64,000 nucleotides of DNA from Salipiger abyssi. GTDB taxonomy: Bacteria > Pseudomonadota > Alphaproteobacteria > Rhodobacterales > Rhodobacteraceae. This document shows, piece after piece, positions 35,806 through 44,872 of the stretch; within the stretch, counting starts at the first letter, position 1, and each line of letters begins with the position of its first letter. The position numbers and the translations under genes are program-made. The stretch spans positions 1-64,000 of the forward strand of contig NZ_CP015092.1 in assembly GCF_001975705.1 (NCBI RefSeq), in the 5' to 3' direction. Under the pieces are notes generated by a model. It did not search any database. It was given only the letters and a program-made list of their open reading frames with translations, and was not told where the DNA came from.

Positions 35806-35996
35806 GCCGTGGCTCCGTTGGTTGTGGTTTCACGCTTCAGGAAAACGGTGTGCCCGATATTGGCGAATTCCGAAGTGCTGATCGACACCACCTCCCAGCC
35901 TTCCGCACCTTTGGCATTCAGGCTGGCTTGCATGTCGGCAAGGCTGGTTTTGCGGGTCATGGGAAAGGACAGGATATCGTATTCAAATGTCTTCAT
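35802..35996 (-). CDS. Small DUF4177-like protein
   Basis: A 64-residue protein, MKTFEYDILSFPM followed by LNAKGAEGWEVVSISTSE and TVFLKRE, which fits the short DUF4177 fold (about 60 aa, GWE core). It overlaps virB11 upstream and the secreted gene downstream by ATGA, so it is in the virB operon. Its role there is unknown. Confidence 0.7.
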   Translation of the reverse strand: MKTFEYDILSFPMTRKTSLADMQASLNAKGAEGWEVVSISTSEFANIGHTVFLKRETTTNGATA

Positions 35997-36979
35997 GGGG
36001 AAGTTCCAATCTCAGTTGCGCCGGGGAGGTAGAATTCGGTGATGCCGCGTTTGCCGTCATGGCGACCGGCCTGGATGATCACGTCGATCGAATTCTCGAT
36101 GTACTGGATCATGTCGGCATAGGTCATCGGGATTTCGGTCTTGAGTGCCGCGATCGCGAGGCGCTGCACGGCCAATTGCGGGGTTTCGGCATGCAGCGTG
36201 GTCATGGACCCGCCGTGGCCGGTGTTGATGGCTTCCAGAAAGGTCATGGCCTCCTTGCCGCGCACCTCGCCGAGGATGATCCGGTCGGGGCGCATGCGCA
36301 GCGTCGCAGTGAGAAGCACATCGGCGGTCTGGAATTCTGCGTCGCGATTGGCGATGAGGGTCACGGCATTTGGTTGGGTCGGCAAAAGCTCGGCCGCTTC
36401 TTCGATGGTGACGATGCGTTCCTCGGCCGGTACGTGAGAGAGGATCTTGCGCGCGGCCACGGTCTTGCCGGTGGAGGTGCCGCCCGAGACGATCATGTTG
36501 AGTTTGTTCTCGACGCAGAAGGCGAGCGCATCATCGATCAAACCCGCGGCCACCACGGCGCGCAAGGCGCGCTTTTTTTCGACGCGCAGGTCTTCGAGCT
36601 TGCGCTCTTTTCCGTAGAGGAAATCGAGCGCAATGCCCTCGAGTGGCAGGCTTGAGAAGAACCGCAGGCTGATCGACATGGCCGAGAGCACGGCGGGCGG
36701 GGTGATGACCTGTGCGCGGATCGGGCGCCCCTTGTAGGTGATCGAGACCGAGACGATGGGGCGGTCCTTGCTCATCGTGGTATTGGCCGAGGAGGCGATC
36801 TGGTTGCCGAGGTCCCTGACCTGAACGCCGGTCAGCCTCTGGTCCAGCGCGCGCATGAAGTGATCGCCCTGGAATTCGCCCCAGCAGGTGCCATCAGGGT
36901 TGATGCAGATCTCGATGACATCGTCGCGGGCGGCGGCGTCGATCCGGTCGAGCGAGGTTTCGAGATAGCTCAGCGACAT
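35993..36979 (-). CDS. virB11: T4SS ATPase VirB11
   Basis: A 328-residue secretion ATPase. The N-domain precedes the Walker A VSGGTSTGKTVAARK, the Asp box IVTIEEAAEL and Walker B RIILGEVRGKEAMTFLEAINTGHGGSMTTLHA with its His box. The ATG at 36979 begins the conserved MSLSYLETSLDRI; a longer frame overlaps virB10. It is a hexameric ATPase that switches between pilus assembly and DNA transfer with VirB4 and VirD4. Confidence 0.95.
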   Translation of the reverse strand: MSLSYLETSLDRIDAAARDDVIEICINPDGTCWGEFQGDHFMRALDQRLTGVQVRDLGNQIASSANTTMSKDRPIVSVSITYKGRPIRAQVITPPAVLSAMSISLRFFSSLPLEGIALDFLYGKERKLEDLRVEKKRALRAVVAAGLIDDALAFCVENKLNMIVSGGTSTGKTVAARKILSHVPAEERIVTIEEAAELLPTQPNAVTLIANRDAEFQTADVLLTATLRMRPDRIILGEVRGKEAMTFLEAINTGHGGSMTTLHAETPQLAVQRLAIAALKTEIPMTYADMIQYIENSIDVIIQAGRHDGKRGITEFYLPGATEIGTSP

Positions 36980-36983
36980 GGGC

Positions 36984-38363
36984 TCAGAATATCTCCAGAT
37001 CGCGATCGACCATGACCGTGACGCGGGCGCCCTGGTCGACATAGATGACGGGGCCGATGGAGAGGTAATCGCCTATGACGCTATCCGTGGCATCTGCCAG
37101 ATCATCGCCAACGTCTTCGAGAGCGTCGGCGGCAGTCTCATCCTGGACCTCGGAGGCGGCGGCACTGGGTGCGGCGGAAATCAGCGAGATCAGGGCGGCC
37201 GACCCGAAACGCTCGGCAAAGCGCGTGTCTATGAGGCCGGTGACGCCAGAACGGCCCAGTTCATCACCTCCGAAGGAGCTGATCTGGACGGTTTGGCCCG
37301 CGGGCAGGATGATCCGGTCCCAGGCGATCGTGACGCGGCGCTGCGCGATATCGACGCCAGCGCGGTAGCGCCCGATGAGACGCGATCCGCGGGGGATCAA
37401 GAGGCGCGCGCCATCGACGCTGTAGACATCCTCGGACACCACGGCGCGGGTCTGGCCGGGCAGGGAGCTGTCGAGGGCTGTTTCCATGACGGCCTGGATC
37501 ATGGTGCCCTGTAGAATCGTGTTGGAGGGATTGGCGATCACCTCGGCCTGCGTCACCGTCGAGGGCAGCGCCCCGTTCAGTACGAAATCCGTCACCTCGC
37601 CAAAAGTGCGTTCAGTCAGAGCCGTTTCATTCGCTCCGGAGGCACCGCCAAAAGCGATGGTGGGCGAGGTGATGCGCCGCTCCTGGAAGGCGCGTTCCTC
37701 CGCGGCCCGGCGCTCCAGCTCGGCCATGCGCCGGGCTTCTTCCTCGCGGCGCAGTCGCTCTTGCTCGCGTGCGCGCAGCTCATCCTCCGTGGGGCCCGTT
37801 GTCGCGGGTTGCGGTCGGCTGGCCTCGAGTTGGGCCAGTTCCAGATCCATGCGGAGTTGCTCAAGGCTGCGATCCCGCGCCGTCAGTTCGTCCTGGAACC
37901 GTTGCTGTGCTGCTTCCGAGGCGGCTTGCAGCGCCGCGATCTGAGCGGTCAGCGCGTCGATCGCCTCTGCGGCGGCGGTGTCTTCCTCGACAACTGGTTC
38001 AGGGGCGTTGCGCAATTCCTCGATCTGGGCCTGCAGGGCGGTGATCTGCGCCAGAAGCTCCGCGTTGGGCTCGACGGGGTCTGGTCCGACGAACACAACC
38101 TCGGGCTCGGGCGGGGGCAAGGTCTCGATAGCGCCAAAGCCATCCCCTTCGTTTTGGAAGACGTCCGGAGTGGCCGTCGGCAAGGCTTCCTCTTCTTCGG
38201 GCTGTGAGAGGAGATAAAGCAGGGCACCACCCGCGCCGATGACGAGGACCACGATCAGCGCGAGAAGGGGCGACCGGCGCTGCGCCGCCGTGGGGGCGCG
38301 GGCACTGCCTTTCTCAAGGGCGGAGAGGCGTTTTTCCAGCTCGGTGTTCCCGGTTTCGCTCAT
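36984..38363 (-). CDS. virB10: T4SS scaffold protein VirB10
   Basis: A 459-residue protein with an N-terminal cytoplasmic segment, one membrane helix (LLALIVVLVIGAGGALLYLLS, residues 27-47) and a Pro/Glu-rich stalk. A long coiled-coil region (AQIAALQAASEAAQQRFQDE, LRREEEARRMAELERRAAEE) precedes the TrbI/VirB10 C-domain with DGARLLIPRGSRLIGRYRAG. It spans the envelope and links the inner-membrane ATPases to the outer-membrane core. The start overlaps virB9. Confidence 0.95.
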   Translation of the reverse strand: MSETGNTELEKRLSALEKGSARAPTAAQRRSPLLALIVVLVIGAGGALLYLLSQPEEEEALPTATPDVFQNEGDGFGAIETLPPPEPEVVFVGPDPVEPNAELLAQITALQAQIEELRNAPEPVVEEDTAAAEAIDALTAQIAALQAASEAAQQRFQDELTARDRSLEQLRMDLELAQLEASRPQPATTGPTEDELRAREQERLRREEEARRMAELERRAAEERAFQERRITSPTIAFGGASGANETALTERTFGEVTDFVLNGALPSTVTQAEVIANPSNTILQGTMIQAVMETALDSSLPGQTRAVVSEDVYSVDGARLLIPRGSRLIGRYRAGVDIAQRRVTIAWDRIILPAGQTVQISSFGGDELGRSGVTGLIDTRFAERFGSAALISLISAAPSAAASEVQDETAADALEDVGDDLADATDSVIGDYLSIGPVIYVDQGARVTVMVDRDLEIF

Positions 38364-39055
38364 GAGGTGGCCTCCGCGGGCGGGATCGCCTCGATGCAGA
38401 CCACCTCTTCGCCCAGTCGCAGGACCCATTGGCGGTTCACGCCGCTGACGCGGATCACGCCGTCTTCAGGAGTTTGCGTGTTGACCGTGCGCTCGCGGCC
38501 GCCCGCGTAGCGGAAGATCGCGGGCACAGGCGCGTTTCTTGGAAACGCGAAATACGTGAACGTCCCGTCATCCCAGATGCGTGTCGGCGTGAACTCGGTC
38601 CGCGCGCTGGCACCGTAATTGTAGTTTGGCGCTTGGGCGGCGATGGCCCGGGTCGGGCGCCCAGCGTCATCAGGATAGCGGAACTGCACCACATAGAAGG
38701 TCGGGCTGCGAACCTCCTCGACGTTGAAGTAGTAGCTTCGCCTGTTCGTGTAGACCGTCACATTGGTATGCACCCCGCGCGCCACAGGCTTGATCGCGAA
38801 GGCCTGACCGCCCGGGACGCCGTCGATCTCGAAGCCCTCGGTGTCGCCCGCGATGATCGAGCGGATGCTTTCGCCGATCCCGAACTCGATGGTGGTCACA
38901 TGGGTGAGCGACACGCTGAGACGGTAGACCTGACCTTCCTGGTAGGTGGCCAAGCGCACCCGGCTGTCGTTGGGACCGCCACGCGGGATGGCTTCGGCAG
39001 AGGCGAGGCCGGGCAACAGGGCCATGACAAAAATAAGCGATCTTATAAACAACAA
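38360..39055 (-). CDS. virB9: T4SS outer-membrane core protein VirB9
   Basis: A 231-residue protein with a signal peptide (RSLIFVMALLPGLASA), then VRLATYQEGQVYRLSVSLTHVTTIEF and the C-terminal domain with RIWDDGTFTYFAFP and ILRVSG-like GVIRVSGVNRQWVL. The start is one of two adjacent TTG codons (39055 or 39052) with GGAGAA 8 bases before; an ATG 10 codons in has no ribosome-binding site. It forms the outer core with VirB7 and VirB10. Confidence 0.92.
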   Translation of the reverse strand: MLFIRSLIFVMALLPGLASAEAIPRGGPNDSRVRLATYQEGQVYRLSVSLTHVTTIEFGIGESIRSIIAGDTEGFEIDGVPGGQAFAIKPVARGVHTNVTVYTNRRSYYFNVEEVRSPTFYVVQFRYPDDAGRPTRAIAAQAPNYNYGASARTEFTPTRIWDDGTFTYFAFPRNAPVPAIFRYAGGRERTVNTQTPEDGVIRVSGVNRQWVLRLGEEVVCIEAIPPAEATS

Positions 39056-39057
39056 CG

Positions 39058-39714
39058 TCAGTTCTCCAATCTGTCGGAGCGGATGGAATATTCGAGGACG
39101 GTGAAGCCGAATGGATTGGTCCAGACCTCGTCGATGGAGCGGCGGGTCTCCGGGCGGAACTCGAAGAGAAGCGTCGCAGTGAAGAGGCCGGTCTGGGTGC
39201 CGTTGATGGAGGTCAGACGCTTGCGCAGGCGCACCGTGGCGCGGTTGGTGCCGATCCGGTTGATGCTGAGGATTTCCACGTCGAGTCGGGCATTGGGGCC
39301 ATAGACGGTCGGCGGATAGTTTTCATTTGCGCTGTTCCAGATCTGGCGCAGCCCGCTCTCGGCAGCCCCGTCAGAGCGGCGCAGGACGCTGCGGATGCGC
39401 AGGTCGTTGTCGAGCTGGTTATAGACCTCGCGGTCGGTCACATAGCGGAACACTTCCGCCTCGATGATCGCCTGGTTGGCGGTCACCGAGGAAGCGCCCA
39501 CCGAGGCTTCGGGGAGTGCAAAGCCGGTGGCGGGATCATAGGGGACAACGACGGGGGGCGGATCGACATCGAGGATCGAGACAGCTGCCGCGCTCAGACA
39601 GCCGATGATGCCGAAGACAAGGCCTATCAGGCCAAGACGCTGCCAGAGCCGTTCACGGCGCAGGGCACCGTAGACCAGCTCTTCCTCGATGATTTCTTGT
39701 TCAGTCGCCACCAT
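39058..39714 (-). CDS. virB8: T4SS protein VirB8
   Basis: A 218-residue bitopic protein with a short cytoplasmic N-terminus and a membrane helix (LGLIGLVFGIIGCLSAAAVSIL, residues 27-48). The periplasmic NTF2-like VirB8 domain follows, with FRYVTDREVYNQLDNDLRI, IWNSANENYPPTVYGP and NPFGFTVLEYS. It nucleates assembly with VirB6, B9 and B10. virB9 starts directly after its stop. The gap to virB5 is 111 bp. Confidence 0.92.
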   Translation of the reverse strand: MVATEQEIIEEELVYGALRRERLWQRLGLIGLVFGIIGCLSAAAVSILDVDPPPVVVPYDPATGFALPEASVGASSVTANQAIIEAEVFRYVTDREVYNQLDNDLRIRSVLRRSDGAAESGLRQIWNSANENYPPTVYGPNARLDVEILSINRIGTNRATVRLRKRLTSINGTQTGLFTATLLFEFRPETRRSIDEVWTNPFGFTVLEYSIRSDRLEN

Positions 39715-39825
39715 TCATGCCCCCGCTCGGCGTTTCGAAATGAGTTGAAGCGGTTCTTCGCTGCCTCTCGCTGCGCTCGAACGCGAAAACCGATATTTGT
39801 TTTTGGGGATCAATTTCGAAACGTC

Positions 39826-40638
39826 TTAGTCTGCCCGGAGGTCCGGCAAGGTGAAATCCATGAAGCGCTGCTCTTCCGCAATGGTGGCGGCATCGATCAC
39901 GCCGCCGGTGCCGTCGCCCACGGTCTGCACCGCTTCGAGTTGCCACATGGCGACCAGCGCAATGGCGAGCTCCGCGGTCACGCGCGTGTTGAGATCGATG
40001 CTTTCCTTGAGTTCGTCCATGTCGTCGATGAGCCCGACAAGGCGGTCTACCCGCTCGAGCGATTGGCCGGCGTCCTCATAGCTGTTCTGGGCCGCCGCCG
40101 AGACGAGCGCACCGGTGGTGGCCTGCGTCGCCACGCGGTTGGCGCCGGGATTGCCGCTCGCGGCCATTTCCGAGAGGGTGTCCTCGTCAAAGCCGAGGTC
40201 GGCCAGCACCCGGTCCATCTGGGTTTCGATCTCGCCCGCGCCTGAACCGGACAGGCCGGAGAAATCCCCAGTCTTGATCGCCTCAATCGTGGCGAGGATG
40301 TCCCCGAACTCCTGGTCGAGTAGGCCATTGAGTTCGTCTTCCATCTCGGTGCGGATGATTTCTGGAAGCTCGGCAAGGCGGGTGAGGGCCTCGTAGGTGC
40401 GCTGCAGCTCGGCAAGTTGATCCGTGAGTGTGGCAAGCTGTTCGCGGAGCTGCGTCAGCTGCTCGTTTTGCAGAATCTCGTCCTCGATCATCTGCCGGAG
40501 CTGCTGGATGTTTTGCGCGATGTTCTGGGTATCGACGACGGGCACGCCTTGTGCTGCGACAGGGGGTAGGGCGCTGAACTGCAAGCCAATGCCAAGCGTT
40601 GTGACCAAAGCTGTCCTCAAGAGCAGATGTCCCATCAT
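39826..40638 (-). CDS. virB5: T4SS minor pilin VirB5
   Basis: A 270-residue secreted protein with a signal peptide ending VAAQG, then a long alpha-helical region (LRQMIEDEILQNEQLTQLREQ, QLAELQRTYEALTRLAELP). Its C-terminal module is ESIDLNTRVTAELAIALVAM, ending FMDFTLPDL. This fits the VirB5/TrbJ tip pilin. The same C-terminal module and the GVP opening recur in the upstream lytic transglycosylase gene, so the two genes share ancestry. Confidence 0.85.
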   Translation of the reverse strand: MMGHLLLRTALVTTLGIGLQFSALPPVAAQGVPVVDTQNIAQNIQQLRQMIEDEILQNEQLTQLREQLATLTDQLAELQRTYEALTRLAELPEIIRTEMEDELNGLLDQEFGDILATIEAIKTGDFSGLSGSGAGEIETQMDRVLADLGFDEDTLSEMAASGNPGANRVATQATTGALVSAAAQNSYEDAGQSLERVDRLVGLIDDMDELKESIDLNTRVTAELAIALVAMWQLEAVQTVGDGTGGVIDAATIAEEQRFMDFTLPDLRAD

Positions 40639-41789
40639 TCAATCTCCCTGATCGTAAAGTCCATGAACGCGCCCTCTGCCATGCGGGCGCTGGCCTGGGC
40701 CAGCTCCTCGGCAGAGAGGACTCGGGTGCGTGCAGCCTGAAGCCGGATGCGTGCAGCGACGAGGCGCACGAGTTCGGCGCGGGCATAGGTGTTGAGCGCG
40801 ACGCTCTCCTGCACGTCCTCGGTTTCGGAAATCCGCTCGACGATGTCCGCAATACGCAAGGCGGCCTGCCTAATCGCCGCTGGGGAATTGTTGCCATAGA
40901 AGGCCGCGCCATGACCCGTGAGCGAGAGGTTGGCATTGGCCAGAAGCGCGGGGTCGATCGTGCCAAGCGCTTCGATCCCGCCGATACGGGTCAAATAGAG
41001 GTTATAGCGTTCGGGGATCACCTGGACGTAGTGCTGGGTCTCGCGGAAGGGCGGCACGCCGCCATACTCGAAAACCCGGCCGGGTCCGGCGTTATAGGCC
41101 GCGAGCGCGTTGATGATATTGCCATCGAATGTGTTGAGCTGGGTCGCGAGATAGCGCGCGCCGCCATGTACCTGCAGGTAAGGGCTGTCATAGTATTCCG
41201 GGTTGATGCCCAGATCGCTGGCGGTGCCCGGCATGATCTGGGTGAGACCATAGGCGCCGACGGGAGACCGTGCACCGATCGTAAACCGGCTTTCCTGCCA
41301 GATCAGCGCTTGCAGCAGCGCGCGCCATTGGACGGGGGAGAGCCCTGCGCGGCCAACACCCGCAAAGCCGCTGGTTTCCTGGGCGACGCGGATGATGAGC
41401 TGCTCGATGTTCTCGGCGGCGTCGCCGAACATCTGCGCACCGCCGGGATTGGGGTCGATCTCGCCCGTGCCATAGACGGCTTCCACGGCGCGGTCGGGAT
41501 CGCCGCTGCCGCTTTCCAGCCCCGAGACCATAGCCGGCAAGCCCTGACCGCCGAAGCTGGTCTGGGCATCGAGGATGCGTTGCAGGGTTTCCAGCTGCTC
41601 CCGTTCGATCTCGGCGATGAGTTCGCGCACGGAAAGCTTGTCGGCCTGGATCGCGAGGTCTGCCTCGCGATCGCCAGTCTCGACGATATCACGCGCGGTC
41701 AGCCCACTGTCATTGGTCGGCACGCCTTGAGACAAGGCGAGACCTGGCAGCAGGCAAAGCGCTAGGATATGAGGCAGGCTAGACTTCAA
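40635..41789 (-). CDS. Lytic transglycosylase embedded in a VirB5-like scaffold
   Basis: A 384-residue secreted protein with a signal peptide (LPHILALCLLPGLALSQ) and a VirB5-like helical N-region (VRELIAEIEREQLETLQRILD). An SLT domain lies at about 140-280, with catalytic Glu near 166 in LIWQESRF, YGLTQIMPGTASDLG and LAAYNAGPGRV. The C-terminal module ESVALNTYARAELVRLVAAR, ending FMDFTIREIE, matches the end of VirB5. The start is a TTG with GGAGG 6 bases before it. It would open peptidoglycan for the T4SS. The fusion is unusual because a separate VirB1 is also present. Confidence 0.85.
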   Translation of the reverse strand: MKSSLPHILALCLLPGLALSQGVPTNDSGLTARDIVETGDREADLAIQADKLSVRELIAEIEREQLETLQRILDAQTSFGGQGLPAMVSGLESGSGDPDRAVEAVYGTGEIDPNPGGAQMFGDAAENIEQLIIRVAQETSGFAGVGRAGLSPVQWRALLQALIWQESRFTIGARSPVGAYGLTQIMPGTASDLGINPEYYDSPYLQVHGGARYLATQLNTFDGNIINALAAYNAGPGRVFEYGGVPPFRETQHYVQVIPERYNLYLTRIGGIEALGTIDPALLANANLSLTGHGAAFYGNNSPAAIRQAALRIADIVERISETEDVQESVALNTYARAELVRLVAARIRLQAARTRVLSAEELAQASARMAEGAFMDFTIREIE

Positions 41790-41946
41790 TGTCCCCCTCC
41801 GGGGTGCCAAGGGGCGTGAAGTCACAATCAGGCGCGACGGGTGCTGTGGACGCAAGGAACGTGAAGCAATTGGCCTGCGGCTCCCGATACTGGGTGCAGG
41901 AGGCCAGCGCGCCGAGCGCAGCCAAAGCGATAAGAATACGGATCAT
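41779..41946 (-). CDS. virB7: Small lipoprotein, VirB7-like
   Basis: A 55-residue protein with a lipoprotein signal (MIRILIALAALGALASC, lipobox LASC, lipidated Cys 17) followed by TQYREPQANCFTFLAS and an acidic tail. It overlaps virB4 (ATGA) upstream and the transglycosylase start downstream. Size, lipobox and position fit VirB7, which stabilises VirB9. Sequence similarity across VirB7 proteins is too low for a firm call. Confidence 0.7.
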   Translation of the reverse strand: MIRILIALAALGALASCTQYREPQANCFTFLASTAPVAPDCDFTPLGTPEGDIEV

Positions 41947-44333
41947 GAAAGCCTCCAAAAATCTGGGCGGTCGCGGTAATCGGCGCCGACGAGCGCCTCG
42001 CCTTTCTCCATGCCGCCGAGGATGGTGAGATTGGGCCCGAGAGCACTGAGATCGGCATCGACCACGATCGAGCCCTGATCGTCGCGGATCAGTGCCAAAC
42101 GGCTGTTGCTGCCCGTGTTGAGAAGGACGTCGAGCTCCTTCTCCGTGAGGTTCAGCATGGCGTAGTCCGCAGGCTGCGCGCGGATATTGGGCAGCAGGAT
42201 CTGCGTCGGAACGGCTTCGACGATGGTCTTGCCGGTCCGGGTGCGCTCAAGCTGGCTGGCATATTGCGTCATCATCACCGCGACGGTGTTCTGCTTGCGC
42301 GCAGTCACGAGCCAGTTCGACAGCCGTTCGGCGAAATATGCGTTGTCGAGCGCCTTCCAGGCCTCGTCGATCACGATGATGGTGGGGCGGCGGTCCTCGA
42401 TCTCGCGCTCGACCCGGCGGAAAAGATAGGAGAGAACAGCCATCCGCTCCTTGTCGGCCTCGCTGTCGAGAATGCCGGTCAGATCGAAGCCCACCACATC
42501 GCCTTTGAGCGAGAACGTGTCCTCGAGGCTCTGCCCGAAGATCCAGCCGTAGCGGCCGTCTTCGGTCCACTCGAGCAGGCGCTGGTGCAGATCGCCGCCA
42601 TCATCTGTGGACACAAAAAGCGATGCGAAATCCCGCCAGTTCCGCAGGGCCGGATTGGAGGCCTGGGCATTCTGGCGCACGACTTCCTGGATGCGGTTGG
42701 TCTGCGCCGGGGTCAGGGGTTTGTCGGCGCGGTAGAGCAGCGTTGTGAGCCAGTCCGAGAGCCAGGCGGTGCCACGACTATCGGTTTCAGTCCAAAGGGG
42801 ATTGAGACCCGTGGGCTGACCGGCGTTCAGGGATGCGTAGCGCCCGCCATTTGCGCGGACGGCCATTTCCATGCCGAGGCGGTAGTCGAAAACGAAGATC
42901 CGCGCGCCTGCGCGGCGGGCCTGGGTCATCAGGAAGGCCGAGAGTACCGACTTGCCCGACCCCGGCCGCCCCATGATCAGGGTATGCCCGCTGGTCGGTT
43001 CTTTGTCCGGGCTGCCTTGCTCGTGATAGGAAAACCGGTAGGCGCTCTGCTCCGGCGTGGGCAAATAAGTGACGACCCGGCCCCATGGGGTTTTCGCGGC
43101 GGGTTTGCCGAGCTGTGTCCGGTGAAAGGCCGCAAAATCCGCGAAGTTGCGATTGGTGACGGCGCTGGCACGCACGCGCTTGGGCTGGTTGCCGGGATGC
43201 TGGCTGAGGTAATGGGCCTTTGCGGCGACCCGCTCACCGATCATCTTCACGCCTTCGGTCGCGGCGGCGTTCACGATTTCGGCGCTGAGCGTCTGCAGCT
43301 CATCCAGCGTTTCGCAGAAGAGCGTCACGACCATATGGTGTTCGCCGAAGCTTTGGCGCTTGGCCTCGAGATCATCGGCGGCGATATCGAGGGCTTCTAG
43401 GAGCGAGAGGGCCGCGTCCTGGCTGGCCTGCATCTGGCGCTTTTGCCGTTTGATGCGGCCCGCCATGAGGTTCGAATTGATCGGGGTGAAGGAATGCGTG
43501 ACGATCATGTCGACCGGCAGGTTCAGCATGTCGAACATGGTGCAGGAGGTGCCTTCCGAGTATTCTCCGATGGTGAAGCTCTTGCCGTAGCGGTGGCCCA
43601 CGACGCCCTCGGAAAGCTCGAAATGGTCGCCGTGAAACGTCACGCGGGTATTGGCGACGTTGACGGACAAAAAGCCGTAGGTGTTCGCTGGGTAGAGCGG
43701 CAGCTCTGTTCCGGTGTTGAGCGCGCCCAAAAATCCCACCAACTCTCCCGATCCGGCTGACAGCAGGCGCGGCTTGAGCTCGGTAAGCCCCGAGAGGAAG
43801 ACGTTCACGGCCTCACCGAGGCGCTGCAGGCGTTTGCGGGTCTCTTCTCTCAGGCGGTCCGGCGCGCTGCGGCCGAGGTGCGGTAGGAGGCTTTTCGGAG
43901 GCGGGCGGTGAATGACGGTGAGCGTCAGTGTTTTGTCGCGGAGCCCGCTGGTCTCAAGTTTCGCGCGCCAGCGCCGGTCAACCTCGCCTGCGAAGCTGTC
44001 CTCACAGATCGGGTCGAAATCAGGTTTGATGGCCTTGGAGACCTTGTGGACGTAATAGCTGAATTCCGGCCCGAGCTGCGCGACGATGCGGGCAAAAAGC
44101 GCCGTCACCTTGTCGAGATAGGCATCGTCCGTCGTGTAGCTGTTGATTCCCTCGAGCCGGATGCAGCGGAAGAGTTCGTTCACCCGGGTCCGCACGGTCT
44201 GGTCGTCGACGAGGCTCACATAGGGCAGCATATGCGCAAGCCGGGTCTCGCGCGCATACCAGTCTGGGGTCATTGTGCGGGCATCGAGCGCAGCATCACG
44301 GGCGTCATCACGGGGCATAGCTGTCCCCGCCAT
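41943..44333 (-). CDS. virB4: T4SS ATPase VirB4
   Basis: A 796-residue VirB4/TrbE/CagE ATPase. The N-domain runs to about residue 430, then comes Walker A GRPGSGKSVLSAFL, FVFDYRLGMEMAVRANGGRY and Walker B PTIIVIDEAWKALDN, followed by VMMTQYASQLERT. It powers pilus assembly and substrate transfer. The ATG at 44333 overlaps virB3 by 26 bp. Confidence 0.95.
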   Translation of the reverse strand: MAGTAMPRDDARDAALDARTMTPDWYARETRLAHMLPYVSLVDDQTVRTRVNELFRCIRLEGINSYTTDDAYLDKVTALFARIVAQLGPEFSYYVHKVSKAIKPDFDPICEDSFAGEVDRRWRAKLETSGLRDKTLTLTVIHRPPPKSLLPHLGRSAPDRLREETRKRLQRLGEAVNVFLSGLTELKPRLLSAGSGELVGFLGALNTGTELPLYPANTYGFLSVNVANTRVTFHGDHFELSEGVVGHRYGKSFTIGEYSEGTSCTMFDMLNLPVDMIVTHSFTPINSNLMAGRIKRQKRQMQASQDAALSLLEALDIAADDLEAKRQSFGEHHMVVTLFCETLDELQTLSAEIVNAAATEGVKMIGERVAAKAHYLSQHPGNQPKRVRASAVTNRNFADFAAFHRTQLGKPAAKTPWGRVVTYLPTPEQSAYRFSYHEQGSPDKEPTSGHTLIMGRPGSGKSVLSAFLMTQARRAGARIFVFDYRLGMEMAVRANGGRYASLNAGQPTGLNPLWTETDSRGTAWLSDWLTTLLYRADKPLTPAQTNRIQEVVRQNAQASNPALRNWRDFASLFVSTDDGGDLHQRLLEWTEDGRYGWIFGQSLEDTFSLKGDVVGFDLTGILDSEADKERMAVLSYLFRRVEREIEDRRPTIIVIDEAWKALDNAYFAERLSNWLVTARKQNTVAVMMTQYASQLERTRTGKTIVEAVPTQILLPNIRAQPADYAMLNLTEKELDVLLNTGSNSRLALIRDDQGSIVVDADLSALGPNLTILGGMEKGEALVGADYRDRPDFWRLS

Positions 44334-44586
44334 GGATGCTGCGGTTTCGCGTGGGTGGCGTCTCCTGCAGCGCCGTCATCATTACGTCGATGAAACGCGG
44401 GTCCCAATCGGCGGCCTTCCACAGCACCGGATAGAGCAGGGCGGCGACACCCAGCACCGCGATGTGCTGGACCCAGACGAACAAGAGCACCGAACCGAAG
44501 AGCCAGACCATCGCGTACATGATGGGCAGGCCCAGAAGCTTCGGCGGGCGCACGAGCCCAAGAAAGAGAGGCGCGCGCTCAGCCAC
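44308..44586 (-). CDS. virB3: T4SS protein VirB3
   Basis: A 92-residue membrane protein, VAERAPLFLGLVRPPKLLGLP, then a hydrophobic segment (MYAMVWLFGSVLLFVWVQHIAVLGVAALLYP). The start is a GTG overlapping the virB2 stop, in the usual B2-B3-B4 order. The N-terminal PLFLGLVRPP pattern is characteristic. Confidence 0.9.
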   Translation of the reverse strand: MAERAPLFLGLVRPPKLLGLPIMYAMVWLFGSVLLFVWVQHIAVLGVAALLYPVLWKAADWDPRFIDVMMTALQETPPTRNRSIHGGDSYAP

Positions 44587-44872
44587 CGGCAAAAACCGCG
44601 GCAACGATGGTGGGGGCGGCGGCAACACCAGCGATGCCCACGAGGACCCAGAGCGCCTGGCGCAGGTCGATGATGTTGAAGAACCAGCTGAGAAAGACCC
44701 CGAGAACGGCCAGCGTCGCGATGACAACGCCAAGTGGGCCGGTCAGCGCATCGACGATGCCCTGTAACAGGCTCTGGATCGGGGAGAGATCGATGCTCTG
44801 TGCAAGGGCGGGTTCGGCAATCAGCAGGAATAGCGCCAGCGAGGCGACAAAGAGGTTTGAAATCTGTTTCAT
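44579..44872 (-). CDS. virB2: T4SS major pilin VirB2
   Basis: A 97-residue pilin precursor with a long signal peptide (MKQISNLFVASLALFLLIAEPALAQ) and two hydrophobic helices (GPLGVVIATLAVLGVFLSWFF and ALWVLVGIAGVAAAPTIVAAVFAGG) separated by a short loop, as in VirB2/TrbC. It forms the pilus fibre. It overlaps virB1 upstream (ATGA). Confidence 0.92.
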   Translation of the reverse strand: MKQISNLFVASLALFLLIAEPALAQSIDLSPIQSLLQGIVDALTGPLGVVIATLAVLGVFLSWFFNIIDLRQALWVLVGIAGVAAAPTIVAAVFAGG

